Of a stretch of 64,000 bases of DNA, positions 7,117 through 15,124 are shown in pieces. The notes under the pieces are model-generated. The model was given only the letters and a program-made list of their open reading frames with translations. It searched no databases and was not told the origin of the DNA. This stretch comes from Pseudanabaena sp. FACHB-2040. Its GTDB lineage: Bacteria; Cyanobacteriota; Cyanobacteriia; Phormidesmidales; Phormidesmidaceae. The stretch lies in assembly GCF_014696715.1 (NCBI RefSeq), contig NZ_JACJQO010000022.1:586077-650076 (forward strand), read 5' to 3'. Positions within the stretch are counted from its first letter, which is position 1. The number at the start of each line of letters is the position of its first letter. A program made the position numbers and the translations under genes.

Positions 7117-9318
7117 ACCGGCATAAAGTGAGCCAGCAGAGGCAATGTGAACCGACGCAAGAATGAACTGGTTTGGTTCAGGCGTGAATGCCTGCGGCTC
7201 GTTATCGCTGGGGGCAGCCCCAGTCGGCGGCGGAATGTCAATAGGAGCGGGCGTGCTTAGGTCTGGGGCAGGAACTGCGGGCGCGGGAACTGCTCTCGGA
7301 GTATTTAGGACAGGCGGCTCAGCATTAATTGGCTCAGGCAGGGTGGGCGGAGCCGACAGCGGGCGGGAGGTAGGATTGATAGGGCCTGGAACCGCTTGAG
7401 GCTGGAGGCGGGGTGGGGCTACGGGGGGCAGTGCATCCCCCGGCACAGTCTCGATTCGGTATGGCAACGGCTCGGCTGTAGGCACCGTATTGGCAGGAGC
7501 AGGCTTGGACCACAAAGGCTCTGGAGCCGTTTCTGGGGCCAAGGTAGAGGCTGGGGCCAGGGGCTCGGCGGCAGTCTCGATTGCGGCTTCGGCAGCATTA
7601 GGGGCGGAGATGGGCTGGGCCAGTGCTTCCTGCCGAGCTCGCAGCCGGGCCAGTTCGGCTTCGCGAATGCGGGCATTCCAGGTTGCGATCGCACTGCGGG
7701 CCTCACCAGAAAGGGCTCGATCAGGCTTGATCAGGCTGGCTTCAGCAATGGCTTCGGGCAGGTTACCCTGGCTAGCTAGCGCCTGAGCTCGATTCAAAAT
7801 GGGCTGATCTTCTAGAACTTGGGATTGGTTGTTCCAGACGTAGATCCAGCTTTGGGCCTCCTGGCGCAGCGCTCGGCCTAGCCGAATTTCACTGGCTGTT
7901 GCAATGGCGCGCTGCAGGTTGGTGAGGGTTTTCGTCTGGGCTAGCTGGTGGGCCTGCTTGAGGAAAGGGCGATCTTCAATCCGCTGAATTTCTCTGCTCC
8001 AGTGGGAGATCAGCGTTTGGGCCTGCTGCCGCCGGGGGTGATCGGCGGGCACGACAGCGGCTTTTGCGATCGCAACCTCCAACGCATCTCGATTAGCAAA
8101 ACTGCCTATGGTCTGAGCAATCTGAATTTGCCCTAGATCTTGCAGGTGAACTTTCCAGCTGGCCAGACTCGACTGGGCCTGAGGATAAAAGCGGCTCTCT
8201 GGTGCAATCTGGTTGACCAGCAGCATCGCTCGATAAAGCCCCATGATTTGCTGGGGGGAGGTGCGCCAGTCAGATACGCTCTTGAGCGCTAGCTTCCGAG
8301 CCTGACTGAGCCAGATCAGCTCCTGAGCCACCTGCGCCCGATTGGGGTTAAGCGCAATCCGCTGCCCTAGAGTAATCGCTTCGTCTAATTGGGCGGCGTA
8401 CCACTTATCGGTTGCCACACTCAGCAGCAGATCGCTCCAGCTGTCCATGAAGGGCTGCGCTTCTTGCCAGGTATAGGTACTAGGATCAATCTGGCTGGTC
8501 GCCCGCAGTGCCCCACTTAGGCGCTCAATACCGCCCGGCGAGGCCAGCGTTTTAGCTTGAGCCAGCAGCCGCTGTGCCTGCTTTTCCTGACGGATTTGCT
8601 GAGACAGGGTCTGTACCTGCTGCACCTGCCAGAAACCATTATCAAGTTGGGACAGAGCCGAAATTTGCTCCGACGCGGTGGCCCAGTCTTTTTGCTTGAG
8701 GGCTGTCTGAGCTTTAGCGAAAATCGCATCGCCCTGGTTCCATTCCTGTTGCCAGGCGGCAATTGCGGCCTGAGCTACTTCGTAAGTAGGGCTAGTGCTA
8801 GGAATGCGTTTGACCAGTGCGATCGCACCTGTCAAGTCATTTTCAGCGAGCTTCTCCCGGGCAGCGGTCAACGCTGCCTCAGACCACTGATCAACCAGCG
8901 GCTGCACTTCTCTGTGGAGAGGATGCTCAGGCGTCCACTGGCCTAGCAGGTCGAGACCCGCAACCAGATCCTGCAGTTCTCCCGACTCAGCAGCCGACTG
9001 GGCGCAGTAAAGCTGAGCCCGATCAGACGAGAGGGTGGAAAGCTGACTGCAGTCCGCGTTGGGCGGTAGGTTGATCAGCCAGAGAAAGGCCCCAATAGCA
9101 ACACTCCCAGCGGTGCAGCAGCTGGCAAAGGCAATTAGCAGCCAACGCCAAGATCGATTACCGCTGGGAGTCGGGGGGTAAAGTATGGTGTCTGGAAACG
9201 GCGCGGCTGCATCACTGCCCTCTATTAGCCCCGCTAGGTCGGGCAAAACCTGAACTGTCTCTGAGACGCTGTTATTAGCTTGAGGGGCAAACCACCATTT
9301 CTTTGCCATGCCTGCCAT
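7111..9318 (-). CDS. Membrane-anchored helical-repeat protein, Pro-rich tail
   Basis: About 735 residues. A short cytoplasmic N-terminus is followed by one membrane segment (WRWLLIAFASCCTAGSVAIG, near residues 58-82), then a long region (about 110-560) of degenerate tandem helical repeats of roughly 65-75 residues, each with an A-x-L-A core and an ending like I-x-x-W. A proline/alanine-rich tail of about 150 residues follows. This architecture resembles cyanobacterial proteins loosely labelled chromosome segregation ATPase, but there is no Walker motif here. The ATG at 9318 follows GGAGGAG closely; a GTG at 9330 and an ATG at 9309 are alternatives. The stop codon lies inside the target duplication of the adjacent mobile element. 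Function is unknown; an envelope scaffold role is a guess. Confidence 0.75.
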   Translation of the reverse strand: MAGMAKKWWFAPQANNSVSETVQVLPDLAGLIEGSDAAAPFPDTILYPPTPSGNRSWRWLLIAFASCCTAGSVAIGAFLWLINLPPNADCSQLSTLSSDRAQLYCAQSAAESGELQDLVAGLDLLGQWTPEHPLHREVQPLVDQWSEAALTAAREKLAENDLTGAIALVKRIPSTSPTYEVAQAAIAAWQQEWNQGDAIFAKAQTALKQKDWATASEQISALSQLDNGFWQVQQVQTLSQQIRQEKQAQRLLAQAKTLASPGGIERLSGALRATSQIDPSTYTWQEAQPFMDSWSDLLLSVATDKWYAAQLDEAITLGQRIALNPNRAQVAQELIWLSQARKLALKSVSDWRTSPQQIMGLYRAMLLVNQIAPESRFYPQAQSSLASWKVHLQDLGQIQIAQTIGSFANRDALEVAIAKAAVVPADHPRRQQAQTLISHWSREIQRIEDRPFLKQAHQLAQTKTLTNLQRAIATASEIRLGRALRQEAQSWIYVWNNQSQVLEDQPILNRAQALASQGNLPEAIAEASLIKPDRALSGEARSAIATWNARIREAELARLRARQEALAQPISAPNAAEAAIETAAEPLAPASTLAPETAPEPLWSKPAPANTVPTAEPLPYRIETVPGDALPPVAPPRLQPQAVPGPINPTSRPLSAPPTLPEPINAEPPVLNTPRAVPAPAVPAPDLSTPAPIDIPPPTGAAPSDNEPQAFTPEPNQFILASVHIASAGSLYAGW

Positions 9319-9760
9319 CGACTCCTCCACCCAAGAGTTCCTGATTCCAAGGTACCTAAAATCCCTTAGTCAGTACAGAAGCATTATCCAAAATGCTGCC
9401 CAGTATCAGCCTAATCCTAAGAGCCTTTAATCAAGATCCAATCGCATCTGATTAAAAAAAGCATCAGCCAAGAGGATATATCTAGCTAATTTTCCTTTCT
9501 TAAATAGAAGTACCTAGAGAAGTTCACCTAAGCTTTGTAACTTCTCAAGTAGCCTCTAGCAGCATGACCTACAAAATCACAAGCCCAGCTTTTTTGTGTC
9601 AAACAGAATCTTAATTCCAGAAGCCCTATCTAAATCATCTGATGCCAGCTTCCACTTCTGGACAAATAATTAAAACTTCATCTTGTTTTACAAAAGTCTT
9701 ACTGTGATGTTGTACTCTAACTTTTTTGATAGGTTTAAGTAGTTAATAAAAGGATGAAAA
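9319..9760. other. AT-rich divergent intergenic region
   Basis: A 442-base gap between divergent genes, clearly more AT-rich than the flanks. Several poly-A and poly-T tracts are present. No gene, tRNA or convincing stem-loop is seen. AAAGGATG at 9750-9757 is the ribosome binding site of the holin-family gene. Confidence 0.4.
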
Positions 9761-10147
9761 ATGGGATTCATCACCTCTTTCTTAATCATTGCCGTTGTTA
9801 CTGCTATTAGCCTACTGATCATCTCCAAAATCCCGCCTCTTGGGGTTGAAGTTGTGAGCTTTAGCAAGGCACTTCAGTCTGGGATTGTATTCGGCATTCT
9901 TAATGGTGTTGCCGGGTTCATTTTTCAGTTTCTCGGATGGCCTCTATTTGTGGTGTTGACTTTGGGCTTTTCTCTTCTAATTTTGCTTTTAATTAATGTC
10001 ATTGTGTTCAGCTTGACAGCAAAATTAGTTGAAGGATTTAGCCTGAGATATGGTATTTGGAGCGCCGTTCTAGGAGCTATTGCTTTAAGTTTTGTAAACG
10101 GTGTTATCTTTTGGCTGCTAGGCCAGTTTGGTGTGACAGTTGCCTAA
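9761..10147 (+). CDS. Phage holin family 4 / YvlD-like membrane protein
   Basis: A 128-aa protein made almost only of four hydrophobic segments (about residues 3-22, 40-60, 64-90 and 100-122). Size and pattern fit the Phage_holin_4_2/YvlD superfamily, common in bacterial chromosomes as a small four-helix membrane protein and not necessarily linked to phage. An AAGGATG Shine-Dalgarno precedes the ATG. The gene and its upstream gap are more AT-rich than neighbours, which may show later acquisition. A weak hairpin follows at 10185. No phage genes lie nearby, so a lysis role is not supported. Confidence 0.7.
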   Translation: MGFITSFLIIAVVTAISLLIISKIPPLGVEVVSFSKALQSGIVFGILNGVAGFIFQFLGWPLFVVLTLGFSLLILLLINVIVFSLTAKLVEGFSLRYGIWSAVLGAIALSFVNGVIFWLLGQFGVTVA

Positions 10148-10184
10148 AGATTTTTGATGCTACCAGCAAGAATTCTGTAACCAG

Positions 10185-10210
10185 AAGCAAGAGACCTAGG
10201 TCCCTTGCTT
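10185..10210 (+). terminator. Hairpin after holin-family gene
   Basis: AAGCAAGAGACC and GGTCCCTTGCTT form a 12-bp stem with one mismatch around a two-base loop, 38 bases after the stop of the holin-family gene. The following bases (TCTGCT) lack a long T run, so termination is only likely, not certain. Confidence 0.45.
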
Positions 10211-10220
10211 TCTGCTATTG

Positions 10221-10395
10221 ATGCTGAACAAACTTTCGCTAATGATGTCTCTTTGGCAGGAGCATAACGCCTGCATCCATCGGCTGAAGCTAACCCAGTC
10301 CGAGATGGCGCAGCTTGCCGATTTAATCATCACCAGCGGCACCCATATAGACCATTTTTGACCAGGTGCTTGCGGCTGGACCGATGAGTGCTTGA
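10221..10395 (+). pseudogene. Short broken reading frame, possible gene remnant
   Basis: From ATG 10221 a 46-codon frame reads with normal protein character (LKLTQSEMAQLADLI) and stops at TGA 10359-10361. Switching by one base at the T5 run at 10355-10359 gives a further plausible stretch (FDQVLAAGPMSA) ending at TGA 10393-10395. That pattern suggests a small gene broken by a frameshift, or the decayed end of a larger one. I do not recognise the family. The rest of the 10148-10525 gap shows nothing else. Confidence 0.25.
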
Positions 10396-10525
10396 TCAAG
10401 CCCACTGTGGCTTCTCAACTGGTAATGCGAACAATTCATTAAATTGAGTGCATCACCAGACCGCCTGGAAACAGTGCCAACACTTTCCCTCAGTCAAAAC
10501 GGGGCAAGATAGGCGCGGTTAAAGC

Positions 10526-11416
10526 TTAGAGGCTAGCGACATCAAACGTATTGCATTCGGCTAGTTCCCCAGTTTGAATGCCCTGCTGAAACCAACGCAC
10601 CCTCTGTTCAGAGCTGCCGTGGGTAAAAGAATCGGGGGTGACATAGCCCCTTGTCTCCTGCTGCAGGCGGTCATCGCCTATTTGACTAGCCGCATTAAGC
10701 GCTTCTTCAACGTCGCCCTGCTCCAAGATTTGCCGAGATCGTTGAGCATGGTTGGCCCACACCCCGGCAAAACAGTCTGCCTGAAGCTCTAGCCGGACAG
10801 AGAGATCGTTGGCGTCGGTGGTGCTAGCCCGCTGCTGCAGCCGCCGCACCTGACTGGAAATGCCTAGCAGGTTCTGAACATGATGGCCGACTTCGTGGGA
10901 AATGACGTATGCCTGAGCAAAGTCACCGGGAGCCTGGAGCTGATACTTCAGGTCTTCGTAGAAGCTCAAGTCGATATAGACTCTCTCATCAGCAGGGCAG
11001 TAGAACGGTCCCATTGCTGCCTGAGCAAATCCACAGGCAGAGTCTACAGAACCCGAAAAAAGAACAAGCCGGGGTTCCTGATAGGGCTGGCCAATTTGTT
11101 CTTGGAAAATGGCATGCCAGGTATCTTCGGTATCGGCCAATACGGCAGACGTAAAGTCAGCTAGCTGCTCCTCCTGAGGCGAAGTTGCGCCTGGGGCCGC
11201 GTAGTAATCCCCACCCGCAGACCCTCCCGACAGCATGTCTGAGGGATCACCGCCCAAAAACGCCACAAGCAGCATTAGCAACAAAGTGCCAAAGCCGCCC
11301 CCAACAGCGACTCCTCGGCCGCCCCCAACACTCACCCCTCGGCCGCCCCGAGTGGCCATCCCTCGGCCTCGACGGTCTTCAATGTTGCGGCTGCGCCGTC
11401 CCGTTTCCCATTTCAT
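10526..11416 (-). CDS. Neutral zinc metallopeptidase, YpfJ family
   Basis: A 296-aa protein of the Zn_peptidase_2 (YpfJ) family. The N-terminus is Arg/Gly-rich, followed by a membrane segment at about residues 41-55 (GFGTLLLMLLVAFLGG) that should anchor it in the cytoplasmic membrane. The zinc motif HEVGH is at 174-178, with the conserved FYCPADERVYIDLSF before it and LELQADCFAGVWA after it, giving the third ligand region. Length is typical. The substrate is unknown for this family. The gene seems monocistronic; no terminator is obvious downstream. Confidence 0.88.
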   Translation of the reverse strand: MKWETGRRSRNIEDRRGRGMATRGGRGVSVGGGRGVAVGGGFGTLLLMLLVAFLGGDPSDMLSGGSAGGDYYAAPGATSPQEEQLADFTSAVLADTEDTWHAIFQEQIGQPYQEPRLVLFSGSVDSACGFAQAAMGPFYCPADERVYIDLSFYEDLKYQLQAPGDFAQAYVISHEVGHHVQNLLGISSQVRRLQQRASTTDANDLSVRLELQADCFAGVWANHAQRSRQILEQGDVEEALNAASQIGDDRLQQETRGYVTPDSFTHGSSEQRVRWFQQGIQTGELAECNTFDVASL

Positions 11417-11692
11417 CGGGGGATCTCCATAGTGAGGAAAGCCATTTCAAGCGAGCAGACTCTTGAATATGTCTGAGCGCGCCTGAGCACTCGATCGGTG
11501 CTAGTCTCTCTCCCTGAACCAACGCTGGGTTGTTGGTGAGGCTAGGCAAGACCTGGACCTCTACTGCGATGTCGGTCTGCACAGAGTAGCGCCGATTTGC
11601 TGCAATCGTGTCCGGATCCTACACTAGCTCAGCAGTAATGGACACCTAGCTACCTGCAGTTGCGATCTTTTTTAGGCGGGGGTAGAGCCTTT

Positions 11693-11917
11693 GATCGGGC
11701 TTTCTTACAAGTTCCTTTTCCTGGCTCCAGGCTGCTGCCCTACATCATTGCTCAGGTGTTAAGTGCGATCGCAGGGGCCAGCATTGTCTATCTGATTGCC
11801 TTTGGACAGCCTAATTTTGTGTTGAGTGGCTCTAATCCTTTAGCTATCAACGGCTTTGATGAGCACTCCCCTAGCAGCTACTCCCTGGGGGTTGCCTTCA
11901 TCACACTCGTCACTTTT
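11693..11917 (+). pseudogene. aqpZ: Aquaporin Z fragment
   Basis: The + frame gives PFPGSRLLPYIIAQVLSAIA, then a second stretch ending NGFDEHSPSSYSLGVAFI. From memory these match the middle of AqpZ-type aquaporins: the RFPAK-LLPY-AQV segment and the NGYGEHSPGGYSL loop before helix 5. The upstream half with the first NPA box and everything after SLGVAFI, including the second NPA box, are missing, so no working channel is made. The fragment is followed immediately by a strong stem-loop. It is a deletion remnant of a once complete gene. Confidence 0.7.
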
Positions 11918-11920
11918 ACA

Positions 11921-11960
11921 AAAAATCCGGGAGTAGGCACAGCCTGAGTCCCGGATTTTT
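11921..11960. terminator. Symmetric stem-loop, bidirectional terminator
   Basis: AAAAATCCGGGA (11921-11932) pairs perfectly with TCCCGGATTTTT (11949-11960); the loop contains a further AGGC/GCCT pairing. It has a T run on both strands. It lies just after the aquaporin fragment and may be the original terminator of that gene. Confidence 0.75.
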
Positions 11961-12105
11961 CTTTCGATAATCACTTTGCTGAGACGCAATAAATCGTATC
12001 TCGACGCTGTGGGATGAAGCCAGGAAAACACCTTACCTAACGTCTCCCCGTCGATGACTTGCTTGCCTGCCCTGCCTCTCGCTGACGGCCCTAGTCTTAA
12101 ACTCC

Positions 12106-12795
12106 CTAGCGGAAGCTGTCTGGATTGAGGGGACGCCCTGCTGGAGCCGTAGACCCTGGAGCCAGCCGAGCTCCAGTGCCACCATCGATCGGAGCGAGAA
12201 AAGGTCTGAGGTTAATTCCAGAGGCAGAGCGTTGGGTGGTAGGTAGATTCAGCACGTTGCCCAGCTGATCCAAAATGTTGCTGCCTTCAACAAAGGTGTT
12301 AACACCCTGAGTCATTTCGCCTCGGTCAGCGACTGCCAGGTTCTCAAAGACACGATCGCGAGTTCCCGCCGGATCTTGCCCGCTGGGAACCGTGAAGACG
12401 ATGCGGCAAGTTGGCACCTGCTGAGTCGTTACACAGACTGTGTTGTAGCCGTTCTCAACTCCGGTCTGCATTTCCACCAGACCATCTGGGCGGTAGAGTT
12501 CAAGGCGGCGGCTAATCTCCTGGCAGCGGCGCTCGGCGGGCCAAGCGCTCCCCATGTCTTCAGGCACGGCCCAAGGATACCCCTGGTTGGGCTGGCTCTG
12601 AGGCAGGTACATAACCGTGTATTGACCGTTCTGCAATTGGCAGCTAAAGCGAGACTCATTAGCATCAGCCGTAGGCTCGGCAGCAGGCTCGGCCGTTTGA
12701 GCGAAGCTGGCCTGCTCTAGGAGCGGGACCGTCACGAGTAGGCCAAAACTGCCTGCTAACGCAAAAAATCGAACTAACCGGGGAATACGCACCAT
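12106..12795 (-). CDS. COP23-domain secreted protein
   Basis: A 229-aa protein with a signal peptide (residues 1-33, hydrophobic LAGSFGLLVTVPLL, cleavage near SFAQT) and a COP23-like domain (about 48-180). The domain markers are FSCQLQNGQYTVMYLP, the AERRCQEISRRLELY segment, and the paired cysteines in NTVCVTTQ and PTCRIVFTV. COP23 was described as a circadian oscillating membrane-associated protein of cyanobacteria; its molecular role is unknown to me. The last 50 residues are Pro/Gly/Ala-rich. It is transcribed alone with no visible terminator. Confidence 0.8.
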   Translation of the reverse strand: MVRIPRLVRFFALAGSFGLLVTVPLLEQASFAQTAEPAAEPTADANESRFSCQLQNGQYTVMYLPQSQPNQGYPWAVPEDMGSAWPAERRCQEISRRLELYRPDGLVEMQTGVENGYNTVCVTTQQVPTCRIVFTVPSGQDPAGTRDRVFENLAVADRGEMTQGVNTFVEGSNILDQLGNVLNLPTTQRSASGINLRPFLAPIDGGTGARLAPGSTAPAGRPLNPDSFR

Positions 12796-13013
12796 GCTAC
12801 CTGACCTCCAAAGACTCGTCGGTGGACTGACTGGGCTACTTAATTTAGACAGACCTATCTTTCTACTAAGACTCGATTAGAGGCGATATTGTTCACCTTC
12901 GGGGCAAATTTGTGACGATAGGTGCGATGGCTCTCAGGGGCCGTTTCTGACCATCGCAAAACTCCGAGCCGTTTTTGAAGATAGGGCCGAGACTGAATGG
13001 GGCTAGATCAATC

Positions 13014-14861
13014 CTAGCCCGTTTTTTGGCTGGGGTCTGCTATCGGATTAACCCAGGTAGGTTCTGGCTGAAGCGGCGCAGAAACGTCGGCAGTATGGTG
13101 CCACATCACCTGCTGCGGCTTACCAACTTCGATCTGGGCCTCTTCTAGGGCTAGCCAGACCCGACGGGTCATCTCGCGCCGCACATCAAACTGCTTCATC
13201 GGTTTGGTGATCAGCCAGACCCGAATCACAATGCCTTCGTGGCTGGCCTGATCGATGCCGAGAACTTGCGGCGGCTCTAACAGCTTGCTGCCCCAAATGG
13301 GGTCTGTAAACAGCGCCTGCGCCACGGTTTCTATCAGAGATAGGGCTTTTTTGAGGTCGGTGTCGTAGGCCACGGCGACAGAGAAATCAACCCGCGACCA
13401 GATCCGAGTCCAGTTTTCTACTAGGGTGATCTGGCTGTTGGGCACGGTGATCAAACGACCCTCCACATCACGCAGCTGAGTGATTCGCAAGTTGAGGTTT
13501 TCCACCAGCCCCGAAACCTGGCACAGGGTGACATAGTCGCCAATGGCGTACTGGTCTTCGAGCAGGATCAAAAAGCCGTTGACCAGATCTTTGACCAGGC
13601 TTTGGGAGGCAAAGGAGATTGCCAAAGCCAAAATAGCGCTTAGTGTCAGTACCGAGCTTAACGATACTCCCAGCACATTCAAGGCCCAGCCTAGCCCCAA
13701 CAGATATACGGCAGTGGTTTTGCAGCCTTTGAGCGATCGCACAATCGTCGGAATTCGCAGCGAGCGTCGCTGGTCGTCCTCTAGCAAGAAGTGGTTGTCT
13801 TCCCAGGCGCGGGCTAGGCGAACAATGGCGATATTGCCAATTCGGTTAAGCAGGCCAACAGTAAACCAGATCAACAGGAGCGACAGCAGGCGAGTAGAGA
13901 GAATTTCGGCTAGAGGTGCCGTGGCTGGAAACAGCGCATAGATCCAAAGCAGGCCGCCTAGCCAGACCACCACTTGGCCCCACACTGTCAACCACAGCCC
14001 CAAGCCAATCAGGCTGAGTCGCCGCTCTAGCTTGAATTGCGATCGCAACCCCGCTAAAAACTGGTGTCGACCTGCTAGGCCGTCATCGTCATGCATTACG
14101 GCGGCGGCAGATCCAGTTGCCTCCTGCTGGTGGCGGCTCTCTAGCTGGCGGCAACGACGGGACAGCAGTAGCCACAGCAACCACAGCGCCAGACTGATAG
14201 CAATCATGCCAATCGCCATCAAAAACGCCCGTCGGGCCTGCTGCTGCAAAACGTCGGGCTGCCGCTGGAGTAGCGCATCCACCAGGGTAGTTTGCAGTAT
14301 TTCTCGCCAGCGTTCGGCCAACTCTGGCACCGTCAGGCTGTAATAGCGAGCATCTAGATCGCTCACCGTTAGCAGGGTTAAGGGCTGCAGGTGGTTAGCA
14401 TCGGTAGCGATCAAAATGGTCTGATTGTTTAGCCTAGCTATGCTTACCTGCAGCGTTTCAGGGTCATAGGCACTGCGATACATCTCCCAACCACCGCCGT
14501 TCGGCTCGGGGAAGAGGCCCGAGTCTGCCAGCCTTAGAATTTCTGCCAGGCTGTCTTCAATGGTCTCAGCCCGCCATTCCACCGGAATTTGAGTGCCTGG
14601 ATTTTGCCGGTCAATCACCGCCGGAGCCACAACTCGAAACAGTTCTCGATTGGCTAGCCGCACTGGAGCAATCTCAAGCGAGCCTAACCGAGTCACCCCG
14701 TCAGGTAGCCTTGCCCCTTCCTGCACCGCTCCGCTAGGGGGGGTAAACCCAGGCAGTTGCGCCCCGGCAAGTGCCCCTTGTCCAGCCAGCAAAAATACCA
14801 GCTGGAAGCTCAGCAGAAACCCAACAATCCAACGACGGCGACGGCAGTGGGGAAACAGCAT
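13014..14861 (-). CDS. MscS-family mechanosensitive channel, long form
   Basis: A 615-aa membrane protein with a cleavable-looking signal (residues 1-33), a periplasmic domain of about 170 residues, and several membrane segments: near 210-235 (FLMAIGMIAISLALWLLWLLL), 280-330, and 385-425. The MscS pore and beta domain follow, marked by DQYAIGDYVTLCQVSGLVENL and RLITVPNSQI. It should open under membrane tension to release solutes after osmotic downshock. The extra N-terminal periplasmic domain makes it longer than E. coli MscS (286 aa), like other large MscS homologues. A GGGCTAG/CTAGCCC hairpin overlaps its stop codon, but the T run is on the opposite strand. Confidence 0.9.
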   Translation of the reverse strand: MLFPHCRRRRWIVGFLLSFQLVFLLAGQGALAGAQLPGFTPPSGAVQEGARLPDGVTRLGSLEIAPVRLANRELFRVVAPAVIDRQNPGTQIPVEWRAETIEDSLAEILRLADSGLFPEPNGGGWEMYRSAYDPETLQVSIARLNNQTILIATDANHLQPLTLLTVSDLDARYYSLTVPELAERWREILQTTLVDALLQRQPDVLQQQARRAFLMAIGMIAISLALWLLWLLLSRRCRQLESRHQQEATGSAAAVMHDDDGLAGRHQFLAGLRSQFKLERRLSLIGLGLWLTVWGQVVVWLGGLLWIYALFPATAPLAEILSTRLLSLLLIWFTVGLLNRIGNIAIVRLARAWEDNHFLLEDDQRRSLRIPTIVRSLKGCKTTAVYLLGLGWALNVLGVSLSSVLTLSAILALAISFASQSLVKDLVNGFLILLEDQYAIGDYVTLCQVSGLVENLNLRITQLRDVEGRLITVPNSQITLVENWTRIWSRVDFSVAVAYDTDLKKALSLIETVAQALFTDPIWGSKLLEPPQVLGIDQASHEGIVIRVWLITKPMKQFDVRREMTRRVWLALEEAQIEVGKPQQVMWHHTADVSAPLQPEPTWVNPIADPSQKTG

Positions 14862-15124
14862 AGAGGCAAGGGGGCAGACAGGCCAAATACAGCGCTGGTC
14901 GTAAAACTCTGGGCAAGGTTAATCTAACCCACCTACCAGGGCGGTTGATGCGGTCAGTTCTCTCTATCTTGCTGCCAAAGGGCGCTTAATAAAATCCGCT
15001 GGTCTGCTCAGGTATTGCCTGGTTGTCCCCAGGATGCTCTCCTGAACTCTCCCACAACCGCAGCCAATTTCTTGACGAGAAAAAATTGGCGTGCTGAAAT
15101 CGGCGTGCAGCATGAACACAGGCG

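Larger units (their letters stand above)
11417..12105. other. Long gap with decayed DNA
   Basis: This 689-base stretch between two leftward genes carries no intact gene. It holds the aquaporin remnant (11693-11917) and the symmetric stem-loop at 11921-11960, described separately. The first 230 bases upstream of the metallopeptidase hold only its presumed promoter. Confidence 0.5.

Noticed and set aside
6851..7117. An 88-codon reading frame on the minus strand
   Set aside because: It spans the mobile-element-like repeat from end to end; the coding appearance comes from the terminal repeats, and no family is seen.
7163..7786. Several Gly-rich reading frames on the + strand
   Set aside because: They are the complement of the Pro/Ala-rich tail of the gene at 7111-9318.
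9761..10147. Prophage lysis gene
   Set aside because: The protein fits a holin superfamily, but no endolysin, capsid or integrase gene lies near it.
12995..13027. Stem-loop GGGCTAG/CTAGCCC with T run as a terminator
   Set aside because: The T run is on the + strand, where no gene precedes it, and the stem overlaps the stop codon of the leftward MscS gene, so it cannot end that transcript in the usual way.
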